A stretch of 64,000 bases of DNA, taken from positions 26,036,340-26,100,339 of the forward strand of contig CM034237.1 of NCBI GenBank assembly GCA_019916065.1, written 5' to 3'. The notes beneath the pieces were generated by a model, which was not told the DNA's origin, searched no databases, and saw nothing but the letters and a program-made list of their open reading frames with translations. The translations under genes were made by a program, and so were the position numbers. Positions 34,470 through 45,834 of the stretch are shown here, in pieces. The stretch is from Vitellaria paradoxa (lineage: Eukaryota > Streptophyta > Magnoliopsida > Ericales > Sapotaceae). The stretch's first letter is position 1. Every line of letters starts with the position of its first letter.

Positions 34470-35126
34470 CTAAGAATAGAAATATTCATGGCAATGCAAG
34501 TGGTTAATAATAGTAACAGAAGAATAAAAAAAACGAGACAAAAAGAAAAGAAAAGCAATAAAATAAAAATGGAAAGGAACATACCTTCTGATAGCATCCT
34601 TCAGGTCTAAATGTTGACGAAGTTCAAATAAAAACTGTAAAGGAATTCCATAATCATCCACATCCGATTCATTTAAATTATCGTCAATTCCATTTTCAAC
34701 CTCACTGTTAGCACTCCCCTTCTCAGAAAACCCCAATGGTGATGTAGTGGCTAAGCCAGTCTCAGAGTCAGAATAAATATCGGTGTCAATAACATAAGTA
34801 GGAGCATCAGGCCAGTCAGTAGAAATATCAGTGATCTCAGTCCACTCCATATCTAGGAGAAGCTGAAGGTCAATCTCATCCCACCACTCCCCCTCAAGAG
34901 GTTGATCAGGGTTGAAATGAACAATAGGAGGAAATACAAGTGGCAATGGTAAGGAATTTCCCTCAATAAAATTTTCTTTAGGCCATAATTCCAAGTCATC
35001 GTCAGAAAAATCCATATCACTCCCCTCACTGATTATAAAATGAAAATCGCCCCTCTTACGTTTCTTGCCGATAATCAATTTAATACGAGACTCTGAGTTT
35101 TTAAATTCTTTAGTAAAATCACTCAA
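34470..35126 (-). CDS. conserved acidic ORF of unknown function (B)
   Basis: An open frame of 218 codons between the envelope-like ORF and the internal polypurine tract. Near the start is a basic patch, IGKKRKRG. The rest is strongly acidic. The core motif, about residues 68-110, includes NSLPLPL, PDQPLEGEWWDEIDLQLLLD, MEW and, further on, DAPTY. The degraded copy in element D (63363-63914) aligns through both patches. The indicated start is a TTG; an upstream splice acceptor after TTTAAGCATAG, or another exon, is possible. A donor-like AAG|GTATG at 34584 would end the conserved part, so the last 38 residues, which are hydrophobic, may be intron read-through. It resembles no family I recognise. 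Confidence 0.6.
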   Translation of the reverse strand: MSDFTKEFKNSESRIKLIIGKKRKRGDFHFIISEGSDMDFSDDDLELWPKENFIEGNSLPLPLVFPPIVHFNPDQPLEGEWWDEIDLQLLLDMEWTEITDISTDWPDAPTYVIDTDIYSDSETGLATTSPLGFSEKGSANSEVENGIDDNLNESDVDDYGIPLQFLFELRQHLDLKDAIRRYVPFHFYFIAFLFFLSRFFYSSVTIINHLHCHEYFYS

Positions 35127-35378
35127 GATGAACCTATGCTTAAAAGAAAAGACATGGAAATAAATTTAAAAACAGCAATGAAAGCTCATCCAAGCACAAG
35201 GAAATTAACATAAAGCAAATAAGGCATAATACATCACCATAGAATCAAAAGTAGCATAAGTATCCAATAATTACATCCCAGAAAATAAATGCACCCTAAA
35301 AGAGTTTTAGGAGTAACAAATTATACAATGAGTGATCAAAATCCTAAACTCTCAGAACCCAAAGATAACAAGGTCCTC

Positions 35379-36464
35379 TCACTGTGGAGGTGGAAAAGAG
35401 TCACGAAGGTGATCCAGGACACTTTTCAGTAAATGTTCCTGGGTCTGCTGAGACTGCTGGATGCGTAGGAGCAACTGATGATCTTCTTCTTGATTCTTCT
35501 CTATGTGATCCATGCGCCCCTCTAAGACATCAAGCCGACTAGCCAATTCAGAATTAGTGACTTCTTGTTCTTCCTCAAAGTCCTCCAGTATAGGAGCTGA
35601 AGTATGTTCATGGACCTTTTGGGCTTTCCTCTTTTTAGTAGCCATGTTGCCACGGGATTTGGAATAAGAAGTTATGGTAAATGGTTGCAATCCCAAGGCT
35701 ATAGGCATATCATCCGTAACCTGGGCCCCCTTCCTCCTAAAGATTTCTGTGAGGGCACCTCCAAAGGGCAAAGCTGTCAACGAGTTAGGTTGCTCGCAAA
35801 CATAAGCAATATGGTTCCATAGGTAGGAAGGTAAATCAATAGTCATTCCGGTACCAATTGCATAGATCAATCTGGCCCTAAGAGGTGTGCAGTCTGAATT
35901 TCGATTTTGAGGAAGTAAGTTGGTGTAAGAAAACATGTGCAGAGCCCAGTATTTATCAGTAAGTATTGAGCCTGGCTTTCTATATTCTACCTCCCATTCT
36001 TGTCCTTCTGAGATGATTTCTGACACTAAATTCAGGAAAGGTGGTGTCCCTTCATCTGGAAAAGAAAATTCGGGCCTTTGAACCCGGGGTAATTGAAAAA
36101 CTTGGGCTAAATCATCCGGTGTAAGAATGATTTCAACTCCCCTAACCCAACTGACCAGACGTTCTCTTCCTCGTCTCTTACTAATGGATCCTTCTTTGAA
36201 ATTAGCAAAGAATTCTCGAACCAAGTCAACCACACAGTAGGCATTGAACTTAGCTATACCGAGCCATTGTCGCCCCTCAATGTTTTGTTCTAATAGAAAG
36301 TCTTCACTTCTAAAATGTTCAATACTCCAATACCGTTCAACCATTACTGGTTTGTTTACCCAATTGTCATCGTAACTAAGTTCAGCTTCTGCCCTCCAAA
36401 ATCGATTTCTATCAAAGACAGGCTCAAGTCGTCGATTGGCAGCATGCTCAGTACGTGGGGGCAT
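35379..36464 (-). CDS. envelope-like ORF of element B (putative plant transposon protein family)
   Basis: An intact frame of 361 codons from ATG 36464. The N-terminal half has the family pattern, including LVREFFANF (about residue 83) and VSWVRGVEI. The middle has KYWALHMFSYTNLLPQNR and LPFGGALTEIFRRKGA. After a Lys/Arg-rich stretch (MATKKRKAQK, about residue 273, possibly nuclear targeting) comes a Gln/Glu-rich coiled-coil-like C-terminus. There is no signal peptide or evident transmembrane helix, so an envelope role is doubtful. Homologues are 5651-7000 (C) and 61980-63077 (D). It is preceded by a candidate intron and an internal promoter-like array. It is the best-preserved large gene of the element. 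Confidence 0.8.
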   Translation of the reverse strand: MPPRTEHAANRRLEPVFDRNRFWRAEAELSYDDNWVNKPVMVERYWSIEHFRSEDFLLEQNIEGRQWLGIAKFNAYCVVDLVREFFANFKEGSISKRRGRERLVSWVRGVEIILTPDDLAQVFQLPRVQRPEFSFPDEGTPPFLNLVSEIISEGQEWEVEYRKPGSILTDKYWALHMFSYTNLLPQNRNSDCTPLRARLIYAIGTGMTIDLPSYLWNHIAYVCEQPNSLTALPFGGALTEIFRRKGAQVTDDMPIALGLQPFTITSYSKSRGNMATKKRKAQKVHEHTSAPILEDFEEEQEVTNSELASRLDVLEGRMDHIEKNQEEDHQLLLRIQQSQQTQEHLLKSVLDHLRDSFPPPQ

Positions 36465-36469
36465 GGGAA

Positions 36470-36805
36470 CTACAACCCAACAAGGAGAAATAATGAATCA
36501 TTCTAATCAATCCTATGTCCACCCAAATTTGGTGGCCCCAATCTAATGACAATTCAATAGAGTAAACTCAATATACAGAGCTAATTCACCAAAAATTTCT
36601 TCTATAAATTCAAGGTATACCCACGGTAAAGAAAGTTTGTAAGAGATGCAAACTTGTAAATTCAATCAAATTAACACTACCCTTGAAGATTAATGTCTAA
36701 AGTGAGTGTTTTGGTGATAGAGAACATAACCCATGAAGCTTTGAAGCTTGGGTGGAACAACTATGGAAGAACCAAACTAGGGCTTGAAGAATGGAGAAGA
36801 CATAC
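36470..36805 (-). other. candidate 5'UTR intron of the envelope-like gene (B)
   Basis: Minus-strand donor ATAAG|GTATG at 36805 and acceptor TTGGGTTGTAG ending at 36470, six bases before the ATG. Placement agrees with the candidate introns in elements C and D. Confidence 0.55.
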
Positions 36806-37010
36806 CTTATAGATGATGTGAAAGTGCAGAAAATAGTTGATTTCAGCTGAAATAGGACTCGGATTCACTTGTTCTTGAATAATCTCGCATGAATAGGATG
36901 TAGTTAAAGTGTTTTGTGCTAGGGAGAGAGATAATTTGAGAAGAGAATTGAAGAGAGGGCTGCCGAATTGAGCTGAAAAGGGAACCGATTTGCTTTAAAG
37001 ACACCCGCAG

Positions 37011-37104
37011 GGTCCGGACCGTCCCTCAGGGGGTTCGGACCACAGTATACTCGGCCTACATCCCTCCTTGCAGGGTCCGGACCATTCCCTAGGGGGTCCG
37101 GACC
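37011..37104 (-). promoter_or_regulatory. internal GGTCCGGACC array between pol and envelope-like ORF (B)
   Basis: Two pairs centre at 37015.5/37036.5 and 37078.5/37099.5, each 21 bp apart; three units are perfect and one reads GGTTCGGACC. In element orientation a TATA-like CTTTAAAGC follows (about 37001-36993), then a CT-rich stretch like a plant transcription start. The word and spacing match the LTR array of the same element. Confidence 0.6.
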
Positions 37105-37245
37105 ACAGAAACGGCTCTAATTCTTGCTTGTTGCTCTAATTCTCTCAATTTTCCTAATAATACTAACTAAAAAAAAAAACTAAAATAAATAAACGGCAAG
37201 CTAACCTAGATCTACTAATATACACTACAAATACTTAAATGCGGA

Positions 37246-40200
37246 CTATTCATAAGGAGGGGGATCTAAAAGATCCCATGTTTCAATGCAAGCCGCAAAG
37301 TTTTGTAAGTATGGTTTCAACCTATGCCCATTCACCTTAAATCGATGTTTATTCTTTGGATTTTCAATCTCAATGGCTCCATGCTCTGAAACATGCGTTA
37401 CTATGAAAGGACCTGACCACCTAGATTGTAGTTTCCCTGGGAATAGATGAAGTTGTGAGCGATAAAGTAATACTTTTTGGCCTTCATGAAATGATCGTCG
37501 AGCAATATGCCGATCATGTATTTTCTTTATCCTCTCTTTAGATAGTAAGGCATTCTCATAAGCGTCATTCCGTAATTCTTCCATTTCTACAATTTGTAGT
37601 TTACGGTGTAACCCCACCTCATCAAGATTAAAGTTGAAGTTCTTAATTGCCCAATAAGCTTTATGTTCTAATTCAACGGGCAAATGGCATGGTTTACCGT
37701 AAACTAACCTGTAGGGAGACATTCCTAAGGTAGTTTTATATGCAGTGCAATATGCCCATAGGGAATCTGTCAATCATAGTGACCAATCCTTGCGGTTAGG
37801 ATTAACCGTCTTTTCTAGGATTGTCTTAATTTCCCTGTTTGCAAGCTCTACCTGGCCACTTGTCTGGGGGTGATATGGAGTTCCTACTTTATGTGCCACC
37901 CCATATTTAAGAAATAGAGTGCCTACAGGTCGGTTACAGAAATGTTTCCCCCCATCACTAATTATCGCTCGAGGTACCCCGAAGCGTGAAAATATGTTTT
38001 CATAGAGGAATTTAAGAACTACTTTATGGTCGTTTGTCTTAGCAGCTACTGCTTCTACCCATTTAGAAACGTAATCAACTCCTACTAATATGAATTCATA
38101 CCCAAAGGAGCTTGGAAAAGGACCCATGAAGTCTATTCCCCAACAATCAAATATTTCCAAAACAATAATAGGGGATAGAGGCATTATGTTCCTACGAGTC
38201 AAGCTACCTAACCGTTGACATCTATCATAGGTAGTACAGAATTGATGAACATCCTTAAATAACGTAGGCCAATAGAATCCACATTGTAATATCTTTGCAG
38301 CTGTTTTGTTCGTGGAAAAATGGCCACCACACGCTTGAGAATGGCAGAACTCAATTATTCCTTGGACTTCCCAGTCAGGAATACACCTACAGATAACTTG
38401 GTCAGGGCAGTATTTAAATAAATACGAATCATCCCAAAAGAAAACTCTCACATTCCTAAGGAATTTCTTCCTATCTTTAGAAGTCCATTCATCCGGGATT
38501 TGTCTTATCACTAAGTAGTTAGCAATATCAGCATACCAAGGAGGGGTAGAGGCTGTTATTGCTTGCACATGAAATAGCTATTCATCAGGGAAGCTATCAT
38601 TGATTTGAGTATCATCTTTAGGATAGACTTCAACTGGTAAACGTGACAAATGATCTGCCACCACGTTCTCTACACCCTTCTTATCTCTTATTTCGAGGTC
38701 AAACTCTTGCAGTAGCAATATCCATCGGAGTAATCGTGGTTTGGCCTCTTTCTTGGTCAACAGGTACTTAAGTGCAGAATGGTCAGTGAAGATGATGACT
38801 GTTGAACCAATGAGATAAGATCGAAATTTCTCAAGGGCAAAGACAACTGCTAGTAATTCTTTTTCAGTTGTTATGTAGTTCTTTTGAGTGTCATTAAGGG
38901 TCTTACTAGCATAATAAATAACATGTGCTTTTTTATCTCTTCTCTGTCCTAGTACAGCTCCAATAGCATGGTCACTAGCATCGCACATCAATTCGAATGG
39001 TAGTGACCAATCAGGAGTTTGTAAAATAGGAGCTGTAGTTAGACATCCCTTGAGTTTTTCAAAAGCTTGCTGGCATTGATCAGTCCATTCAAAGGGTGTA
39101 TCTTGTGTTAGTAATTTACACAAAGGTCTGGAAATTTCACTAAATGATTGAATGAACCTTCGATAGAATCCAGCATGTCCCAAGAAAGATCTAATATCCT
39201 TTACTGATTGGGGTTTGGGAAGCTTTTGAATCAGCTCTACTTTCACCTGATCTACCTGAATACCTTCTTTTGAAACTATGTGCCCTAGAACGATGCCTTG
39301 TGTCACCATAAAATGACACTTTTCCCAGTTAAGGACAAGGTTCTTTTCCTCACATCGAGTTAATACTAGATCAAGGTGTTGCAAGCATTGCTCGAATGAG
39401 TCACCATAGACAGAGAAATCGTCCATAAATACTTCGATGATCTCTTCTACCATCTCACTAAATATGCTAATCATGCAACGCTGAAAAGTGGCAGGGGCGT
39501 TACATAGGCCAAACGGCATTCGTTTGTATGCAAAGGTGCCAAAGGGATAGGTGAATGTAGTTTTGGATTGATCCTCTAAAGCCACCTCTATTTGGTTATA
39601 GCCCGAATAGCCATCTAAAAAGCAGTAATAAGCACGCCCAGCCACTCTTTCTAAAACTTGATCTAAGAATGGAAGAGGAAAGTGGTCTTTTCTAGTACTT
39701 GCATTGAGTTTCCTATAATCAATGCATACTCGCCAGCCAGTTTGCACTCTCGTTGGGACTAGCTCATTATTTTCATTCCGAACTACGGTAATACCTGACT
39801 TCTTAGGTACCACTTGCGTAGGACTTACCCATTGGGAATCAGAAATTGGGTAAATTATCCCTACATCAAGCAACTTTAGTACCTCGGCCCGTACTACCTC
39901 TTTCATATTTGGATTGAGCCTTCTTTGCATTTGTCGTACCGGCTTGGCACCCTCTTCTAAATAAATGTAATGTGTGCAAAGGAGTGGACTTATACCTGTT
40001 AAATCTGCCACTGACCACCCTAATGCTTTCTTATGGGTCTTTAACAGCTCTATCAAGGTATGTTCTTGGTCAGTAGTCAATTCAGAAGATATTACTACAG
40101 GGTATGTTTCTCCTTCACCTAGAAAAGCATACTTCAAATTAGAAGGTAATGGTTTCCTATCGAGACTTGGGGCTTTCACATTCGAAGATTGAGCTTTGTT

Positions 40201-42870
40201 CAATAGTGGCCCTAGATTTTCAAACATCGGTTTCCAATTACCTATTGACATTAATGGGCAAACGTCTAACCATTCATATAGCATTTTGCTGAGTTCACTA
40301 GGTATCATAAAATCCTCTTTTTCTATATCACTACATAGTATTCTTTCTAAAGGGTCTTCTATGAATTCCCTATCAACGTAATTCTGAACGATGGTTTCGA
40401 TTACGTCTACCCCTTGTATTTCAGCCACTTCTTTTGGTTGTTTGGTAACATGAAAGATATTTGTTTCAAACTCTATGTTACCAAAGGACATCTTCATGGA
40501 TTCATTCCTACAATTAATCAAAGCATTTGACGTTGCTAAAAATGGACGTCCAAGAATCACAGGTGTCTGATCAGGTGCTGACAAACTGGTTAGTGGTTGT
40601 GTATCAAGGATTATAAAATCCACCAGAAAATAAAAATTTTCCACTTGCACCAGTACATCTTCAACTATACCTCGTGGGACTTTTATAGATCTATCTGCAA
40701 GTTGCAGAGTCACACGGGTAGGTTTAATCTCTCCTAATCCTAGTTGCTCGTACACTGAATAGGGAAGTAAGTTCACACTAGCTCCTAAATCAAGAAGTGC
40801 TCGACTAACAAAGAATTCCCCTATATAACAAGAGATAGTAGGACACCCAGGGTCCTTATATTTCGGGGGTGTGCGACATTGAAGAATAGCACTTGCTTGT
40901 TCTGTTAGGAAAGCTTTTTCCTTAACATTCAGTCCCCTCTTCACAGTGCATAGCTCTTTCAAGAATTTTGCATACACTGGGATTTGTTTAATTGCATCTA
41001 AAAGAGGTATATTGATTTTTACTTGTTTAAAAACCTCTAGCAATTCAGCTGCTTGAGCTTCTCTCTTAGCTTTCAAGAACCTTTGGGGAAATGGTGCTTT
41101 AGGGATATACTCCCTAGGCACTAAGATAGATTCTTTTTCCTTTTGATTCTCCCCTTTTTCTTCCTCACTCTTCTCTTTCTTAGATTCCTCTTCCCTCTTA
41201 GATTTTTCTTCTTCCATGCCTATGGGTTGTTTTCTTTCCCTCCTATTATCTTCCGACATCCGCTTAGGTTCTAACTCTTCCCTAACCTCAACCATCTTAG
41301 GGTGAATGGTTTTATCTATAGTTTTACCACTCCTAAGCGTCGTGATGTTTTGTACCTGCTCAATATTGCCAGGCATATTAGAAGACCCTTCAACATTTTT
41401 CACTTGGGTAATTGGATTTGGACGTGGTTGAGTAGGGAATTGACCTTTAGGTTGTGTAGTCAACGTTTGAGTTAAAAGAGTCAACTACCCCCTAATGTCG
41501 TCCAAAGTTCTGTTATTTTGAGCCCAAAGTGTGGATTGTGTGTTGATGAATTGTTGAAGTGTTTCTTCTGTGGACCTCTTATTTGGGGGAATATATGGAG
41601 TATGAGAAGGTCCCACATTCTGAGGCAATCCTGGATTAGTGACTGAAACCTGAGGATTTGGAGGAGGTGGAGGATGATAAGATTGTGGCATTTGAGCTGC
41701 TCCATCATTTCTCCAACTAAAATTTGGATGGTTCCTCACACCTGGATTATATGTTTCAGAATAGGGATTTCCTCCCAAATTCTGTCCACGATATGGAGGT
41801 CGGTATTGGTTTATTGCATGGATAGGGAGTTCACTAGATAGCTGATTTTGCACGACTTCTCTACACATGGGCATACTAGGACAATCATCCGTTCTATGAG
41901 ATTGGCTATCACAAGCTACGCAATAGACATTTGCTATGGATTCTTTAACTATAGGTGTGTCCTTTTTAATCTTAAGGGTCTCTATTTCTCGGGTCAGAGT
42001 TGCTAGTTTTGCCTTAAGATCATCGGTTTCACTTAAGTGATGCAAACCTCGAATAGGAGTGCCACTAGTATTCTGAATATTCTGAGGTCTCGTGGTATCC
42101 CAAGTTTGTGCATTTTCAGCTAAGAATTCAAAATATTCATAAGCTTCTTCAGGGGTTTTATCGTAAAACTGCCCATTGCACATTGTTTCCACAAATTGTT
42201 TTAATTGTGGTGTCAAGGCTCCGTAGAAGATGCTAGCAAGACGCCAGACTTCAAATCCATGGTGAGGACAGGAATGTAAGAGAGTTTTAAACCTCTCCCA
42301 ACTTTGGTAGAATGTCTCACCATGTTGTGAAGCGAAGTTCAGAATCTGATGCTGAATTGCATCAGTTCTATTAGGTGGGAAAAATTTCTTTAAGAATTTG
42401 GCTTGCATTTCATCCCAGGTGCGAATGGAATTAGATGGTAAGAATTCAAACCATCTAGCAGCCTTATCTTGCAATGAAAATGGGAATAGCTTAAGAAATA
42501 CAAGCTCTATTTGGCATCCTTGATCCTTTATAGTGACACAAATGTTCCTAAAGCGAGTTAAGTGGTCATATGGATTCTCAGAATCCATCCCATGGAAAGT
42601 AGGTAACAATTGGATCATCCCTGGTTTAAAGTGAAAAGTTTGGTTTACAGGCCAAACTATGCAGGATTCAGGAGTATGCCTATTCTGCTGCAAGATATCT
42701 CTCAAGGATTGTCTTGCTGCGACAGCTTGATCTTCAGCAGCCATTTCTAATGGTGGAGTAGGAATTCTAGGAGTTTGAGTTTCTCCTAAAGATGACTCTA
42801 ATTCTAAAGGAACAGCTAATGATTCAGGGCGTAACAATCTACCGTCTTCCCCTCTAATCCAACTGTGCAT
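37246..42870 (-). pseudogene. gag-pol of element B, one frame with three stops
   Basis: A single uninterrupted frame of 1875 codons apart from three stops: TAG at 41487-41485, TAG at 38580-38578 and TGA at 37776-37774. No frameshifts. Domains in order: gag core (about residues 120-255), zinc knuckle CVACDSQSHRTDDC (about 327), protease DLGASVNLLP, RT with FMDD, RNase H (CDASDHAIGAVLGQ), integrase zinc finger, integrase core with the expected acidic residues in [15 protein letters not shown] and GQVELANRE, and a C-terminal GPF motif. In the integrase zinc finger the sequence is CTTYDRC where elements C and D have Cys in place of Tyr. Each stop lies at a codon one transition away from the residue seen in related copies. 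This copy is probably not autonomous. Confidence 0.93.
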
Positions 42871-43009
42871 AAGCCAAATGAATCTTTCTAAGGAAAATTT
42901 AACTAAGAGAGATTAACTTTCAAATTTTTAAGTTTTAAATTTTTTTTTGTTTTGTTTTTTTTTTTTTTTTATCCTAAAGATTCTAAGAACCTAAAAACTA
43001 AAATTGGCG

Positions 43010-43027
43010 TCCCCGGCAACGGCGCCA
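43010..43027 (-). other. primer binding site, tRNA-Asp type (B)
   Basis: TGGCGCCGTTGCCGGGGA on the minus strand, six bases inside the 5' LTR, identical to that of element C. Confidence 0.92.
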
Positions 43028-43033
43028 AAAACT

Positions 43034-44795
43034 TGACCGCTTATGAATAGTGCAGTGCTAATTAACCCCCAAGTGCAAGGGTGTGCGGTGTAGTTTTAAT
43101 CTCGGTGAGTCCGAGGTCGAATCCACATGGAGCCTATAAGTTTCAATTTCTAAGTTCAAATATGAATTTTAGGTTTAAATGTGAATTGAGATTTCAATTG
43201 AATTAAATTGGATTTAAGAGAATTGCAAATTGAAGGATTAAACAAGATACAAACTAATTAAAGGGATATTTAAACTAGAATGCAAACTACTTTGAAATAA
43301 CTTAGCAATTTAAAGTTACTGAACTTAAATGTAAAGAGAATTGAATATTTTCAAATTAAAAGCTATTCTAATTTAGAACTTGCAATGCAATCAATTCAAG
43401 CAAAAGTGATTTAACTTAAGACAATAATATTTAAAAGAGTTCTTGATTCAACTTTCACAATTCCAGGTAATTCGTTATTTTGCCAAGGGATGATTTAAAA
43501 TACAATCTATAGTTCACGTCAAAGGATCTATAGATTGGGAAAGATTTTCAATACATTCCAAAATTTCTCGATACACAGTTTTAAACTCACGTTTCATTAT
43601 GGAAAATAAAACTGGAAATATTTTATGATAAAAACATTCGAGTTCAAATCTGATTTAGGAGTGAATAGATTCCAAAATTTCTCGATACACAGTTTTAAAC
43701 TCACGTTTCATTATGGAAAATAAAACTGGAAATATTTTATGATAAAAACATTCGAGTTAAAAAGTTTTCTAAACAAACAAATCAGATTTGAAAATTGATC
43801 ACTTCACATAGGTTTTCAAAACCCATGCGAAGGATCTACGTTCATCCCTCAACTTATAACGAATCACCCTTCATTGATTCAGTGAATCAAGAACTAGGGT
43901 TTCTACTCTAGCATGATTTTAAACGAAACAAAAGCATTAATTGAAACGTAAACATTCAACACGAACATGCTTTAAAGATTTAAGAAAGCGACTAAAACAA
44001 TCTTATTGAATATAAAATTAATCAAACAATGTTTAAACACGAATGTAGATTGGGAACGAAATATTAACTTACGTAAAAACAAACTTCAAAATTAAAACCT
44101 GAATTGCAATAGCTGAGACGAACGTCTTTAACACTTCAAAAACTTGTAGAAACATTCACGAACATTCAATAACCAATCTCCCAACTCTCAAAAAAATAAT
44201 GAAAAATAATCTAAAACAAAACCCTAAAGAAGCAGAAGAAGAAGTATTCTGTCCTCTAATCGGCTGCAAAGTGGGGTATTTATAAGCAAACCCAAAAACC
44301 CTAATGTGTAAAGAACGGATCAATGTTTTCCCGCACATGGGGGTCCGGACCATCCCATAGGGGGTCCGGACCACAGTGTATATGAAATCCTCTTCAATAG
44401 CTCCAGCTTTCTGTGGTCGGGACCATCAAGAAGGGGGTCCGGACCACAGTGTATAGTTTTCTTCTTTGGCTGGGCTTCAACTTTCTGTGGTCGGGACCAT
44501 CAAAGAGAGGGTCCGGACCACAGTGTATAGGTTTCTTCAATGTTTGCTCCTCCATCTAAGCCAACTCTTGGGGAAGCTTGAACCATTGTTGACACGCTTT
44601 GTTCTCCTTTGTTTCCTTCTTCCTTAGAGTTGTCAAAATCACTGTCTTCTTCGTTGAATTCACCATTTTCCCTGCGATTGACAAAATGGTTTACGTAAGT
44701 GATAAAATAGTGATAAATCATGAGGAAAACGTAGTAAAACATGTAAATGAGTGTGCCGAAGTGTCGTTTGTAATTACACTTTTCGAGTGTAATCA
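43034..44795 (-). repeat. element B 5' LTR
   Basis: 1762 bp, nearly identical to 30905-32669, with a 3-bp indel near 43797 among the differences. Confidence 0.97.
44277..44519 (-). promoter_or_regulatory. LTR promoter with GGTCCGGACC array (B, 5' LTR)
   Basis: Same three pairs of palindromes and TATA box (44286-44277) as in the 3' LTR. This copy would drive the full-length transcript of the element. Confidence 0.7.
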
Positions 44796-45768
44796 GCTAA
44801 CAAAGTCAGCTTATTTCTTGTCAATGCGAATGACAGATTCAATGGATTCTTTGGTCCGATTATACATCCAAGAAATTGTGAGGTTGCATGGGACACCAGT
44901 GTCTATTGTCTTAGACCGAGACTCTCGTTTTGTTTCCCGATTCTGGCAAAGTTTTCAAGCGGCCATGGGGGCTGAGTTATGTTTTAGTATTGTTTATCAT
45001 CCCCAAACTGATGGACCGTCCGAATGAACAATTCAGATGTTAGAAGACATGCTTCAAGCTTGTGTGTTGGACTTTAAAGGTAGTTTGAAAGATCATTTGC
45101 CACTGGTAGAGTTCGTTTACAACAATAGTTACCAAACTAGCATTGGAATTGCACCATTTGAGGCATTGTATGGAAGACCATGTAGATCACCGGTGTGTTG
45201 GACACAAGTTGGAGAAGCCGCCATGATTGGGCCAGAATTAGTTCGTGAAACTAATGAAAAGATCAAGGTGATTAGGCAAAGACTAGAGACAGCACGAAGT
45301 CACCAAAAGAGTTATGCGGATCAAAGGAGGAAACCATTAGAGTTTCAAGTGGGAGAACACGTATTTTTGAAAGTGTCACCACGGAAAGGGCAGTTCAGAT
45401 TTAGTAGGCGAGGGAAGTTATCTCCCAGATACATTGGCCCTTTTGAAATACTAGCAAGGGTTGGAGAGGTTGCATACCAGTTGGCATTGCCACCCTAAAT
45501 GTCTGGAGTGCATGAAGTTTTTCATGTCTCTATGTTACGTAAGTACATTCCAGACCATACACATGTGCTAAATTGGACAGAATTGGAAATAGATTTGGAT
45601 GTGAAGTATGAAGTTTAACCAATTCAAATTTTGGATGCTCGAGACCAAGTGCTTTGGGGTAAAACAATTCCCTTGGTTTGAATGTTATGGAAGCATCATG
45701 GAGTAGAAGAATCAACTTGGGAACGTGAGTTTGAAATGCGAGAACGATACCCACATTTGTTCTCTTAA
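44796..45768 (+). pseudogene. element A integrase end and chromodomain-like C-terminus
   Basis: Continues the frame cut at 30900 after one copy of GCTAA is discounted. It contains the rest of the integrase core (VLDRDSRF; HPQTDGPSE with a stop immediately after), the GPF-like segment YIGPFEILARVG, and the terminal chromodomain-like part ending ESTWEREFEMRERYPHLFS with TAA at 45766-45768. In-frame stops include those after PSE, after LALPP and two in the tail. Confidence 0.9.
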
Positions 45769-45820
45769 GGTTATGACTCTTAAGATTATGTTATGTACTA
45801 AATTTCGAGGATGAAATTTT

Positions 45821-45834
45821 TGAAGGGAGGAGAA
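45821..45834 (+). other. polypurine tract of element A
   Basis: TGAAGGGAGGAGAA immediately before the 3' LTR (TGTAATACC). Confidence 0.88.

Larger units (their letters stand above)
30905..44795 (-). mobile_element. element B: young Athila-type retrotransposon inside element A
   Basis: A 13.9-kb element on the minus strand, flanked by GCTAA duplications (30900-30904 and 44796-44800). In element order: 5' LTR 43034-44795, tRNA-Asp primer site, gag-pol 42870-37246, internal palindrome array, envelope-like ORF 36464-35379, acidic ORF 35126-34470, internal polypurine tract, 3' non-coding region, polypurine tract, 3' LTR 30905-32669. The LTRs differ at roughly fifteen places by eye in about 1760 bp, mostly substitutions. 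The insertion is therefore recent and younger than element A. Only three stop codons, all in gag-pol, break its coding capacity. Confidence 0.97.
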
